Origin: VAZQ01 sp963807865 | GTDB taxonomy: Bacteria > Pseudomonadota > Alphaproteobacteria > Rhizobiales > Xanthobacteraceae | Direction of reading: 5' to 3' | DNA: 64,000 nucleotides | Assembly: GCA_963807865.1 (NCBI GenBank) | Contig: CAWEDK010000036.1 | Location: 1-64,000, forward strand | Shown here: positions 1-8,598 of the stretch, one piece after another | Layout of the letters: each line of letters opens with the position of its first letter | How positions within the stretch are numbered: position 1 is the stretch's first letter | Position numbers and translations under genes: made by a program | The notes under the pieces: generated by a model | What the model was told of the DNA's origin: nothing | Databases searched by the model: none | Seen by the model: only the letters and a program-made list of their open reading frames with translations

Positions 1-54
1 CAAGCCATTGATTTAACAACAAAACTAAGGCGACACAAAACGAAAAACCGCCGA

Positions 55-73
55 TGGTCACCAAAATGGTCGC
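55..73. repeat. 19-bp direct repeat, left copy (candidate attachment site)
   Basis: TGGTCACCAAAATGGTCGC lies 7 bases beyond the integrase stop codon and recurs identically at 26599-26617. The position next to the integrase and the second copy beside a tRNA-Ser half gene suggest the left attachment site of an integrated island. The unit contains a short internal repeat of TGGTC. That it is a recombination core is inference. Confidence 0.55.
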
Positions 74-80
74 CAACCGA

Positions 81-1240
81 TCATTTCGCAACCCGGCCGT
101 TTATAGCAGATCGAAACGCCGCGTCGAGCCTCGCTGCAGCATCGGCCTGCATCGTGTCGGTGACGTGCGAATAAAGGTCCATCGTTGTAGTGATGGTGGA
201 ATGCCCTAAACGCTCCTGCGCGATTTTCGGATGGACTCCATCGGCCAGGAGCTGGGTTGCATGACTGTGTCGGAGGTCATGAAAGCGCACGCGTGGCAGG
301 TCCTTTATCTGTTGTCAACGCGCGAATTCGCCGGTCAGGCTACCCGGCTGCTTCGGCTCGCCATCCTCTCGGCAGCACACAAGGGTTTCGCCAGATTGTC
401 GAATTCCCGAGCCGGAGTAACGCTTCAGCCTGTTCGCGCTTCAAGCGGCGAAGCTCGTCGACGACGAAAGGCCGGAAGCGTGATCGCCCGAGTCCGATCG
501 GTTTTCGGCGCCTTAAACCGGATGCCCGACTTGGTCTGTTCAAGGCTTTCCATCACGCGCAGGGTCCCGCGTTCGAGTTCAACATTCTTCCAGCGAAGCG
601 CAAGGATTTCGCCTCGCCGCATCCCTGTCGTGAGGGCAAGCAACACCGGCCAGTAAATGTGCTTGTGTCTTATCGACTCCAAGAGATGTGCCGATTGCTC
701 CACCGTTAGCGTCGTGAATTCTTTGTCGTTCGATTTGGGAAGCCGCTTGGTGAAAACATCGGCCGGGTTGCGTGCTAGTAACTGTTGCTCAACTGCGCGG
801 GCGAGGGAGGATTTCAGAATGACATGGATGTAGCGGCGCGTGAGTGGTGACAGGGGCTTGCCGTCTTGTCGGGTCCAGCCATTGTAGGCTCTTTGAATTT
901 GTGATGGCGCGAGCTTGTCGAGCCGAATGGTTCCGAGTGCTGGCGTAAGATAGCACCTGACGATCTCGGCGTAGCTCTCATGAGTCTTCGGCGAAATCTC
1001 GCCGCGGATCAGTTTCCAGCCAATGTCCAGCCATTGCCGACTGTCATCCGGGTCGGATCGACGTGCTCCCCGGTGTCGATTGCGAAGGAGACGGGTCAAT
1101 TCGCGTTCGGCGTCTTTGCGGCTGCCGCGCACGGTCGCGGTCGCGGTCCGGCGCTTGCCGGTGACCGGGTCACGGCCAAGCGAATAGCGGAGTCGGTATG
1201 ATCCAGGCGAACGTTGCTCGATGTTGCCGCGAGGTCTCAC
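81..1240 (-). pseudogene. Tyrosine site-specific integrase, frameshifted
   Basis: Phage-type tyrosine recombinase that would integrate and excise the island. The first 250 or so residues read cleanly from a GTG start at 1240: an N-terminal arm-binding region, a core-binding helix bundle, then the catalytic domain with the first Arg in TGMRRGEILALRW. The frame is lost near 500 and again near 300. The C-terminal piece (290-81) carries the second half of the active site, HDLRHSHATQLL and LGHSTITTTMDLYSHV, with the Tyr nucleophile. All catalytic boxes are therefore present but in different frames. The GTG start overlaps the TGA of the upstream gene, so the two are probably translated together. 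Assembly error could account for both shifts. Confidence 0.85.
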
Positions 1241-1839
1241 GATGTTTTGCTCCTTCTGCGATTATGAAATGCGATGCGGTGTTCATCCTTGCAGAATTTA
1301 GCGTCAAGGCGGCGGCCCGATCCGGGTCCAACCTCAAACAACTCGCCACAGTGGAGGCATTCCTGGACATCGCGACCGCTCGTGATCGACTGCGCCATTT
1401 GAAGCCAGATCGCGTCGATCAGTCGGGATGGTGAAAGCTTAAGCCGGATAGGCCCTGTCGTCCGAGGAACGCTTCAAGGCTGGTGAGTGGAATTTGTGGA
1501 AGTCTGATTTGTAACCGCTTACTAGTTTAGCCATCGATTTGGCTTGCCGAATTACTTCTCCGATCGAGTCACCGCCCGCACCCATGAAACCCGGCAGGCC
1601 GAGTACCCGAGTGGTTATCAGGTTTCCGGGGTTTGTGTTGAGTGGGCCGAACTTGTTGACGAAGTCGATCACACCGCTCTCGGATCGGCACTTTTTAATG
1701 AATATTCTGAAAAGGGTCGGGAATTTTCCAGCGGCCGATAGGCCTGCAACTCTCCACCCTTAGGGACAATGCGTCCGTCCTTGGACCCGTAGCCCTTAGT
1801 GTCAAAGTACCAAGTGAAATCGATATGTATGGTGGTCAT
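1237..1839 (-). pseudogene. Hypothetical protein with C-terminal Cys/His motif, frameshifted
   Basis: Reads as one protein of about 200 residues spread over three frames, with breaks near 1730 and 1437. The start is taken at 1839 (MTTIHIDFTWYFD). The middle contains GVIDFVNKFGPLN. The end holds CHCGELFEVGPGSGRRLD followed by AKFCKDEHR, a CxxC...C..(D)EH arrangement typical of a small zinc-binding knuckle. The stop overlaps the integrase GTG. I recall this layout (Cys-motif protein just upstream of int) from rhizobial islands but cannot name a function. Confidence 0.55.
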
Positions 1840-1847
1840 TGGTGCGC

Positions 1848-1887
1848 TTGATACGGATATACACGGATATCCATCTATCCGTATCAA
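1848..1887. promoter_or_regulatory. Nested palindrome between divergent genes (candidate operator)
   Basis: TTGATACGGATA at 1848-1859 is exactly complementary to TATCCGTATCAA at 1876-1887. The 16-base spacer contains the shorter palindrome GGATATCC at 1865-1872. It lies between the leftward integrase operon and the rightward excisionase gene, where a shared repressor or Xis site would be expected. Function is inferred from position and symmetry only. Confidence 0.5.
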
Positions 1888-1979
1888 CATAACACGGGAC
1901 GTGGTAAATGACAATGACCCGGTTCGCGATCGACGTGGACGAACCCGCGCCAACCGCGACCAATGGATGGTGAACACAC

Positions 1980-2171
1980 ATGACACCGCCGAAAACGATT
2001 TCCGTCCCCGAAGCCGGAGAATACTTCGGACTCAAACGTAACGCTGCGTACGAAGCAGCCCGACGAGGCGAACTCCCCGTCATCAAGATCGGCAAACGGT
2101 TGCGAGTGCCGATCGTCGCGCTGGAGCGGATGCTCGAAGAGGCAAGGCCAACACCGCGAGAGTCAGCATGA
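1980..2171 (+). CDS. Excisionase-like helix-turn-helix protein
   Basis: A 63-residue protein with the winged-helix/MerR-like pattern of small excisionase and DNA-binding domains: SVPEAGEYFGLKRNAAYEAA then RRGELPVIKIGKRLRVP. This is the usual layout of AlpA/Xis-type proteins that direct excision or control integrase expression. It begins about 90 bases after the palindrome at 1848-1887 and reads away from the integrase. The next small frame starts inside its stop codon (ATGA overlap), so it probably heads a short operon. The family assignment is firm at fold level; the exact role is inferred. Confidence 0.75.
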   Translation: MTPPKTISVPEAGEYFGLKRNAAYEAARRGELPVIKIGKRLRVPIVALERMLEEARPTPRESA

Positions 2172-2242
2172 GGAAAGTCACTCAAGTCGAGCGTGACGAA
2201 GCCCTGGTGATCCCCCGCCCTCACGTCAGAGGAATAGATTGA
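2168..2242 (+). CDS. Micro-ORF coupled to the excisionase
   Basis: A 24-codon frame starting MRKVTQVERDEALVIP whose ATG overlaps the excisionase stop codon. Charged, no recognisable domain. The overlap suggests translational coupling. It may instead be the start of a longer gene lost to an indel. Confidence 0.35.
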   Translation: MRKVTQVERDEALVIPRPHVRGID

Positions 2243-2282
2243 TGCCCATTTCGACTGCAAGGTCGTGGCACGGGAGGAGGCA

Positions 2283-2729
2283 ATGGACACGTGGCAGGCG
2301 ATGGCGCACGTCCCGAGCTCGCCGAGCAAAGATTACGATCCCGTACATTGAGCCCGATCCGGCGACCATCTGTCTGATGGAGGCAACACCGTCGGGTCTG
2401 GCTCACTGGTCGGGCACCGGCCCGCCCGGCATGGTGTGCAGGCAATGCCGCTTGCTTATCAATTCAGCACGCAAGACCGCGGCAGCTGTGACCGCTATTA
2501 CGAGATCTACTGGAGGCGCGGTAGACCGTTTCCAGCCGATACTCCGTCGTGCGACGAGTTCAAGCCGGCGAAAATGCCTGCCGTCGACTGGATAGCAAGG
2601 CGGTTCCGCGATCAGCCGACTGCTGAGAGTGGCACTTCGAGCAGGCAGCGTGCCGAGGCACGAGTTAATGCCCAGCCTGCCCATTCGAGAAGTCGGGCGA
2701 CGCGCGGCATAGGGTCGGGGCCGCAATGA
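2283..2729 (+). pseudogene. Cysteine-containing hypothetical protein, frameshifted
   Basis: A strong ribosome site (GGAGGAGG, 2274-2281) precedes the ATG at 2283. The first frame stops after 22 codons. Coding resemblance continues in a second frame (YIEPDPATICLMEATP, then HWSGTGPPGMVCRQC) and a third from about 2445 (FSTQDRGSCDRYYEIYWRRG, then PSCDEF). Stitched together this is a roughly 148-residue protein with scattered Cys residues that could bind metal. No function recognised. Its end overlaps the next start codon. Confidence 0.45.
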
Positions 2730-2881
2730 CATACTGCAACGGTGAGAAGTGCAAAGGACTCGTACCTGCCTGGCCGGTGCGCCTCACAAGTCGCCCGAGT
2801 GGCTCCTTACGTTTGATCAATGGCGACAAGCTCGATGGGGTCTCCGAGATTGCAATCAGGTTCGTCCATCTCCAAATCTGA
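2726..2881 (+). CDS. Small hypothetical protein
   Basis: A 51-residue frame beginning MTYCNGEKCKGLVPAW, starting on the stop codon of the previous gene (ATGA overlap) and ending 23 bases before the P-loop protein. The spacing fits one operon from the excisionase onward. It has a CNGEKC pair of cysteines and nothing else recognisable. It could also be the N-terminus of the next gene cut off by an indel. Confidence 0.4.
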   Translation: MTYCNGEKCKGLVPAWPVRLTSRPSGSLRLINGDKLDGVSEIAIRFVHLQI

Positions 2882-2904
2882 AATTCACTGCATGAAACAC
2901 TGCG

Positions 2905-4107
2905 GTGCCAGCCATATTTCAAAGTGCAGCGGTTCTCCCTGACCACCTCACTCGGGTTCCGGGCATCGTGGGTGATATTACTGATTGGATCGTCGCTTCG
3001 GCGAGACGCGCCAACCGATGGTTGGCGCTCGGCGCTGCAATCACCGTCGTAGGAACGCTAATTGGCCGACGCATCGCTGGTCCAACTCGGTCCACGACTC
3101 ATCTTTACTGCATCGGATTGGCTGGCACTGGGGCTGGAAAGCAGCACCCAATTGATTGCGTAAAGAAGTTGCTAAACGCTGCAGGCGCAAAGGACCTAAT
3201 CGGTCCTAGCAAAATTCGCTTCCGCGCCGGCCATAGTGAATCTTGTCAGGAGAAAGCCATTAGCGCTATGCGCGATGGATGAATTTGGTTCTTTTCTTAG
3301 GCACATCAATAGTAAGTACGTTGGAAATTATGAGACTGAGATTACGGGGGAATTTAGAAAACTTTCGGGGTCTCTGCTGGGCTCGCTACAACAGTTCGGG
3401 AGTTGGCGAGAGACCCGAATCCGAAGCGGTAGAATGTCCGGCACTTTCAATATATGGGTGCTCTCCACACCTGAAGATTTCTATAGCATCGCTCAAATCG
3501 GAGGACGTAAGCAACGGCTTTCCTGAATCGCTTTTTCATTCTTGAAACCGGAGCACGCGGCCCAGAGCAAGAGCCCGTCGCGGGCTCGAAAAGGTCCCGC
3601 AACGCTTAGCGGCGAGCACTGACAAAATTATTTCAACCAACCCCTTTTAGTGCTCCGATCTTTCATTCCGATGCGAATGGCCGATCGAACCCAGCATCAA
3701 GTTGAGCTGGGGCCCAGGCGCTCAACGAGGTTTATAAGGAGCTGCTCAATAAAGATCGATGAAGACGTGATCCGCAACGTCAGAAATTGCGAAGCAGGGT
3801 TCCGAGCAATTGCGATAAGGCTAAGCGACGAGTCAGAGCCGCGGGAAGAGGGTCGTCAAGCGTCAGCGTCGAGGACATGATTTGGGGTCGAGACCTTGCA
3901 GAGCTTTCCTCTGAAATGCTTTGCAGGGGCGTTGCCAAGCGCATGATCGTCTCCCTTGAGTTCGCCGAAATGTGTCCAGGAAATCCTTTCTCGAATGCGG
4001 AGCAAAGAGCGGGAGATGTCAGACGCGAAATTCTGCGGTCATTTGAAAAGCACGTGAAACGGGGAAGGGATATCGAGGAAGCGTTGGCGCACTCTGGTCG
4101 CCTCTGA
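2905..4107 (+). pseudogene. P-loop replication-type protein (DUF3987/primase-helicase-like), fragmented
   Basis: Remains of an element-encoded ATPase. The first piece contains VPGIVGDITDWIVASARR and a Walker A-like GTGAGKQHP at about 3130-3160. After a one-base shift near 3220 (an AAAA run) comes a Walker B-like LCAMDEFGSFL. Further shifts near 3500 split SEDVSNGF from LNRFFILETGA. The 3860-4107 part looks like the usual C-terminal tail of such proteins (WGRDLAELSSEMLC). In related small integrative elements a protein of this type sits downstream of xis and probably serves replication. Family assignment is from memory of the motif order. Broken at least four times here; how much is real decay is unclear. 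Confidence 0.55.
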
Positions 4108-4488
4108 TCAGGTCAGTATAAAGGAAATCCGGTCTCCCCACGGGGGGGGGCCCATTCCATTCAATATTCGATCATCGAGTAAAATGTATGGTCGGCGTGC
4201 GATTGGCAGCGATTGGCCGATTGGCACCCCCCATGATGTTTGATTGATACACCCCCCATATTTCCGCGGCCAAATGAATGATCTGGGGGAAAAAATAACG
4301 ATATATCAAACGGATGAATTGTCAGCGTTATGGCAGCGATTGGCGTCGTTGCGGCCAATACAATTTGAAGGACTGAAAGACACTCGCTAAGATGACTGCT
4401 GCGGCTCGGTGCTGGCGAGCCACTCGGAGACATGGGCGATGAAAGCCTCGATCGCTTCGCGATGGCACCCGCCGTGCGGAGATGAGGG

Positions 4489-4529
4489 CTCGATATGGTT
4501 GAGCATTTTAATTGCAGGGCCATATCGAG
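4489..4529. repeat. Stem-loop element, copy 1
   Basis: CTCGATATGG (4489-4498) pairs perfectly with CCATATCGAG (4520-4529) around a 21-base loop, which includes AATTGCAGGG. The same loop, with 17 of 21 positions identical and a decayed stem, recurs at 20884-20918. No poly-T follows, so a simple terminator is unlikely. Confidence 0.55.
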
Positions 4530-4560
4530 TTGAGGAAGAGCCGGGCTAGGGCTGTGATAA

Positions 4561-4664
4561 ATTCGGAAATCCAGTGGATGAGCCATACCTATGAGTTTTA
4601 AATCCATACGAGGGCTCGAAGCGCTCCTGGGTTCACTTTCTTTTTTAGTCCCCCTGGGGGGCAT
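4561..4664 (+). repeat. Micro-ORF cassette, copy 1 (degenerate)
   Basis: About 100 bases that match 6243-6340 closely, including TACCTATGA, CGAGGGCTCGAAGCGCTCC and the tail TTTCTTTTTTAGTCCCC. In this copy the peptide frame (NSEIQW...SHTYEF) is broken by a stop and one or two extra bases. Both copies end with a TAG stop followed by a C-run/G-run palindrome. Confidence 0.55.
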
Positions 4665-5014
4665 ATGTTGTGGTGGCTGACGATACGCTGACGAGAATAT
4701 TGGACACGCCGGCTAATCAGTTGGTAGAGCCCGGGGCTGGTCATCGAATTCACCGAGAGGTCAACCGGTTGCACCGTCGGGCGAGCCATATCGGTGGTCG
4801 CCCGGCCTAGCGATTGATTTTAAATCCATTGCTCGTGTGCTTTTCCAGCCTTCTCAATCTTGGGGCCGGTGTATTCTGTCCATAAGCTGCTCGGGAAACG
4901 GAGACGTGCCGAAGTCCCGATATGCAATGAGCAGCGAGCATGCCGTCGGCGGGCATCGCACTTTCATCACCCTGCATATTCGCGCGTCGCGAGCGCTGAT
5001 CCGAGAGCACGCAC

Positions 5015-6016
5015 ATGACAGATCTGAAACTTCCCCACCGTCGTCAATTTCTGCATCTTGCAGCCGGCTGTGCCGCGCTCCCGGTTGTAACTGGCGTCGG
5101 GTGGGCGCAGTCCTATCCGACGCGGCCTATACGGCTCGTGGTGCCGTTTCCACCTGGCGGGGCGTCACGACGGTCTTGCGCGCCCTTGGGCGGATAAAAT
5201 CAAGCCGCTTTTGGGCACGGTGATTATCGAGAATATCGGCGGCGGCGGCGCTTCCTTAGGAGCTGCCGCAGTCGCGCGTGCCCAGCCCGACGGATACACC
5301 TTGCTCTTCGGCGGCTCGTTGCCGCACATCAACGAGGTACTGCTTAAGAGCCGCCCACTCTAAATACTAATAAGGATTTGCACCCGATTATGCAGGTAGC
5401 GGTCGGTTATCTCGCTATTGCCGTTCACCCTTCGATGGCGGCAAGGTCGTTGAAAGAACTCGTCGCTTACGCCAAAGCGAACCCCGGTAAGTTGTCTTTT
5501 GGGCACGCCGGCATCGGATCGACAAATCACCTGACCGGCGAGTTATTTAAGTCGCTCGCGGAAATTCCTGATGTCGTGCAGATTCCCTATCGCGGTGCGG
5601 GGCCAGCTATCACTGACCTGATTAGCGGACAAATCCCTATGGGCGTGGTGGCGGTCACCGCGCAGAGCCTCGAATTTCATCGGTCGGGTAAAATTCGAAT
5701 TCTGGCTTTCACAGGGTCAAAACCCCTCATTGCAGCCCCTGAACTCCAGACCGTGGCGCAAGCAGGCTTTCCGGGTCTAACCAATGCGGGTTCCTACGGC
5801 CTACTCGCTCCGGCTGGCACGCCACTGCCCATAATCGAACGAATAGCACAAGCGTCCCGCGAACTACTCACAAGTCCTCAATATCAGCAGATGTTGACCG
5901 ATATTGGTTTTGAAGCGACCCCGAATTCGAACCCCGAAGAATTCCGTCAAGCGCTTGCAGCCGATGTCGAGCATTGGGCTCCTATCGTTAAATCACTTGA
6001 GCTGAAGATCGACTGA
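5015..6016 (+). CDS. TTT (Bug-family) solute receptor 1, frameshifted
   Basis: Periplasmic binding protein of the tripartite tricarboxylate transporter type, which captures small carboxylates. An N-terminal twin-arginine-like signal (RRQFLHLAAGCAALPVV) precedes the mature start SYPTRPIRLVVPFPPGG. Frame breaks occur near 5165 and 5360. The rest is clean, with the family landmarks LVAYAKANPGKLSFG, QIPYRGAGPAITDLISGQI and LLAPAGTPLPI. About 330 residues when repaired, the normal family length. No TctA or TctB neighbour. It sits alone in the island. Confidence 0.85.
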
Positions 6017-6186
6017 ATAACATTCCGTCGTTACGCGAAGTCCGTCCACACGGCCTAATCGTCATCACCCGCCAGTTTGAATTGCTCGCCGCCGAGCCCG
6101 AGGACGCTCCGGCTGCTGGCGAGACCACTCGCTTCGCGTTAGCCCAGAACCAGGGCAGCGATGATGAGGTGAATGTACGTACGTGA
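6013..6186 (+). CDS. Possible 57-residue peptide or gene fragment
   Basis: An open frame directly after the receptor, starting with CTG on its stop codon and ending at the hairpin 6181-6201. The translation (VRPHGLIVITRQFELLAAEP, later EVNVRT) has coding-like composition, but there is no ATG/GTG/TTG start. It may be the tail of a gene whose front was lost. Low confidence. Confidence 0.3.
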   Translation: MNNIPSLREVRPHGLIVITRQFELLAAEPEDAPAAGETTRFALAQNQGSDDEVNVRT

Positions 6187-6201
6187 CCGTTTCGGTCACG
6201 T
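6181..6201. terminator. Hairpin, probable terminator
   Basis: ACGTGACCG and CGGTCACGT form a perfect 9-bp stem with a 3-base loop, at the end of the receptor and the small frame behind it. There is no long T-run, so termination strength is uncertain. Confidence 0.5.
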
Positions 6202-6229
6202 ATTGCCAATAGACTACAGGACCGTGGCA

Positions 6230-6325
6230 ATGACTGCGACAAACTCCGAAATCCACTGGAGCCATACCTATGATTCGAATTCGTACGAGGGCTCGAAGCG
6301 CTCCTGGATTAACTTTCTTTTTTAG
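6230..6325 (+). CDS. Micro-protein of the duplicated cassette, copy 2
   Basis: A 31-codon frame starting MTATNSEIHWSHTYD and ending with YEGSKRSWINFLF before a TAG stop. The peptide is aromatic and basic near its end. Copy 1 at 4561-4664 conserves SHTY, YEGSKRSW and the final FLF across several substitutions (D/E, I/V, N/H), which is what selection on a peptide would leave. The TAG is followed at once by a CCCCCCGGGGG palindrome. No known family recognised. Confidence 0.4.
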   Translation: MTATNSEIHWSHTYDSNSYEGSKRSWINFLF

Positions 6326-6503
6326 TCCCCCCGGGGGATCGGACTGGGATGTTTGTTACCCCTTCCGCGGGCAGCAATAATGATTCAAAGCCCGACAAAC
6401 AACACACTATTAGTGCTGCGATAGTGCTCGACTGTTTTGATCATCAGAGCGACCGTAATTGCACGGCGCGCATGGTGCGGCCGAACCAAAATGGAAGACG
6501 ACA

Positions 6504-6996
6504 ATGTTAGTAGCAATCGGTAAGGGTATTGAACTCGACGTTGATGTGACTCGGTTCAACAGCGAGGTTCACGATCACATCGTGCGAACAGGCCTCCGCA
6601 ATTTGTTGATGGATGCTCATGCGTCCGCGACGGCCAAGGCCTATCCCCGACGACTACATCAAACGCTCGCAAGAAATGGCCGAAAAGAAACTGGCCAGCC
6701 TTTACGCGGGCGTTGTCCGCGCACAGTCATTCGGCGGGCCGAAGGCCCCGACTGATCCGGTCGCACTGGTCATTCTGCGGCTTGCGCGGAAAGCGATCCT
6801 TTCGCGGCCCGAAGTCGCCGCAGCGTCGAAGGCAGATCGACTGGCCACGATCAATCGGCTTGCGGGCGAATATGCGCAAGCGCATGACGCGCAATTGCGC
6901 CCCAGGGCGGAAAAAATCGTCGCGCTCGAAAACGACCAAGCCGAACCAGCGCCGGTAAAGACGCACGAGCCCACGAAAAAGAAGAAGGCGGCCTGA
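6504..6996 (+). CDS. Hypothetical protein of mobile DNA, frameshifted
   Basis: Starts at 6504 (MLVAIGKGIELDVDVTRFN) and shifts frame near 6647, where a C-run CCCC probably has one base too many. Repaired it is about 164 residues: a short N-terminal region, a helical middle (DDYIKRSQEMAEKKLASLYA) and a very basic tail (KTHEPTKKKKAA). It lies directly upstream of a serine resolvase and is followed by a strong hairpin. No function recognised; the Lys tail suggests nucleic-acid contact. Confidence 0.5.
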
Positions 6997-7010
6997 ACGT
7001 TCCATGCGTG

Positions 7011-7036
7011 ATGGGGTCCCGAACGCGGGACCCCAT
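7011..7036. terminator. Strong hairpin terminator
   Basis: ATGGGGTCCCG and CGGGACCCCAT form a perfect 11-bp stem with loop AACG, 14 bases after the stop codon of the preceding gene. A short T-pair follows. Placement and stability fit an intrinsic terminator. Confidence 0.7.
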
Positions 7037-7180
7037 TTGGCCGTGGCGCGGGCCGTAGAACGCGCGGATCGCGCGGCGGGTGTCGTTGGTGCCCGACATC
7101 ATGACGGACGCACGGGCGGCCGTTTTTAGGGCAATGGCGGGCGGTCCGAACGGACCGGCACGCGGTCGAATTCACGGCCG

Positions 7181-7265
7181 ATGTGCATTAATCAAAACAT
7201 ACGCACGCAATCGGTGACCCCGATTTCATCGGCACTAAACGTGTGCGTTAGTTATGTGCGGAAAT
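7181..7265. promoter_or_regulatory. Possible res-type recombination site
   Basis: Two loosely inverted motifs lie just before the resolvase: TGTGCATTAATC with ACATACGCAC, and GTGTGCGTTAG with TTATGTGCGG. Paired degenerate subsites upstream of a resolvase gene are the usual res layout. The match is by eye and weak. Confidence 0.3.
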
Positions 7266-7270
7266 CGATC

Positions 7271-7819
7271 ATGATTATCTACGGTTACGCGCGCGTCAGC
7301 ACCATCGGCCAAACGCTGGCCGCGCAAGAGGCCGCCCTGCACGAAGCGGGCGCGGCGAAAGTATTCAAGGAAAAGATCAGCGGCGCGGCAAACCATCGCG
7401 CTCAACTGCACCGGCTGCTGAAAACCATCGACGCGGGAGACCTTGTGATCGTCACAAGGCTTGATCGGCTGGCCCGGTCAACGAGGGACCTGCTCAACAT
7501 TCTCGACAAGATCGCGAAGGCGGGCGCGACATTCAAGTCGCTCGGCGACACTTGGGCAGACACGACCACGGCCCACGGACGACTGATGCTGACGGTTCTT
7601 GGGGGCCTCGCGGAATTTGAACGCGAGTTAATCCGTGTGCGGACTGGCGAGGGTCGCGTCCGCGCGAAAGCCCGAGGCGTCCATATGGGACGGCCGTTCA
7701 AGTTGAACCGACATCAGCAACGCGAAGCGATTGCGCGGCGAGAGGCGGGGGAAGCCCTAACGGATATCGCCAGGACGTTTGGAGTGCATCACACTACGAT
7801 CGGCCGATTGCGGGCCTAA
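7271..7819 (+). CDS. Serine recombinase (resolvase/invertase family)
   Basis: A complete 182-residue small serine recombinase. The N-terminal catalytic domain begins MIIYGYARVSTIGQT, with the nucleophilic Ser in ARVST. RLDRLARSTRDLLNIL and LTVLGGLAEFERELI are the arginine-rich and E-helix motifs. The C-terminal helix-turn-helix is DIARTFGVHHTTIGRL. The start at 7271 is preferred over upstream starts because the family begins right at the catalytic strand. It would resolve or invert DNA between res/gix sites. A truncated relative is at 24569-25064. Confidence 0.92.
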   Translation: MIIYGYARVSTIGQTLAAQEAALHEAGAAKVFKEKISGAANHRAQLHRLLKTIDAGDLVIVTRLDRLARSTRDLLNILDKIAKAGATFKSLGDTWADTTTAHGRLMLTVLGGLAEFERELIRVRTGEGRVRAKARGVHMGRPFKLNRHQQREAIARREAGEALTDIARTFGVHHTTIGRLRA

Positions 7820-7912
7820 CGACGCCAAATCCCGCGATGGACCGGATTAGTCCCAAATTCTTCGGTCCCACTCGCGGCTGTCGACCGGCGGGCTAAGAAA
7901 GTGTGCAGAATC

Positions 7913-8101
7913 TCAATCGCGTTTGGTCGAGTCGCTTCGTTGACTCCGCTCAAGGCGGCGTCTTGCCGCTCTCAAGCGCTGTATCTCTTGGTCAAGCGCC
8001 TCCGTTTTCTCGACCTGCCGTGTGATCTTCGATGCTGGCACATCGGTGCTACGCAGTTTATCGAGCACTTTACCGACGTCGAGCTTGTTTATTTCAGCCA
8101 T
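7913..8101 (-). CDS. Small coiled-coil hypothetical protein
   Basis: A 62-residue protein with a GAGGA-type ribosome site before the ATG. After MAEINKLDVGKVLDKL it becomes a highly charged helix (EALDQEIQRLRAARRRLER) likely to form a coiled coil. Leftward, downstream of the YeaQ-like gene by about 45 bases, so the two may share a transcript. No family recognised. Confidence 0.6.
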   Translation of the reverse strand: MAEINKLDVGKVLDKLRSTDVPASKITRQVEKTEALDQEIQRLRAARRRLERSQRSDSTKRD

Positions 8102-8146
8102 ATTGAAATCCTCATGCGGGTGGTTCCCGGTGCCACGTCCGATCTC

Positions 8147-8413
8147 TCAGACTCCTTGGCGGCGACGATCTGCAAAAACTCCCCAAATTACGAGCACGAT
8201 GATTGCACCAACGATTGCTCCGATGAAACCAGCACCTTCCCCAGCCTTGTACCACCCGAGCGCTTGGCCAAGATACGTCGCGACAAATGATCCGGCGATT
8301 CCGAGCAGGGCCGTCAAAATGAAACCCGAGGGCTCATTATTGTTACCAGGATGAAAGAATTTTGCGATCACGCCTGCCACAAATCCGATTAGGACAGTCC
8401 AAATTATACTCAT
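8147..8413 (-). CDS. GlsB/YeaQ/YmgE-family membrane protein
   Basis: An 88-residue integral membrane protein of the transglycosylase-associated/stress family. Three hydrophobic segments are visible: IIWTVLIGFVAGVIAKF, FILTALLGIAGSFVATYLG and GAIVGAIIVLVIWGVF, with the Gly-rich spacing typical of the family. A GGAGGG ribosome site sits 7 bases before the ATG at 8413. Members are often induced by stress; the molecular role is not settled. Confidence 0.85.
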   Translation of the reverse strand: MSIIWTVLIGFVAGVIAKFFHPGNNNEPSGFILTALLGIAGSFVATYLGQALGWYKAGEGAGFIGAIVGAIIVLVIWGVFADRRRQGV

Positions 8414-8598
8414 TGCCAACTCCCTCCTGCGTATTGAACGCTTAGTTTGCGCTTCAACAGAGCGATTTTCAACAACTGAGTCGTCGGCCTGTCGAGCGCG
8501 ATTTAGGGGGGCTTCTGAAGTGGAAAACTCTTTTATAATGGGGCACAGAACTCGATAAATTGTCGAGATGCGTTCTTCTTTCCCCCAGAGATCCTCCC

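Larger units (their letters stand above)
4108..5014. other. Gene-poor region with repeated elements
   Basis: No convincing full gene. It contains the perfect stem-loop at 4489-4529 and the first copy of a duplicated micro-ORF cassette at 4561-4664, both described separately. A G-run at 4142-4150 is also present. A 167-codon open frame on the minus strand across 4161-4664 is judged chance because its composition is low in hydrophobic periodicity and it runs through both repeats. Confidence 0.5.

Noticed and set aside
4161..4664. 167-codon open frame on the minus strand
   Set aside because: It runs antisense through the stem-loop and the micro-ORF cassette, has no ribosome site and no domain-like sequence; better explained as chance.
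7181..7270. Longer resolvase N-terminus from the upstream ATG at 7181
   Set aside because: Thirty extra residues before the catalytic strand do not occur in the family and would cover the possible res site.
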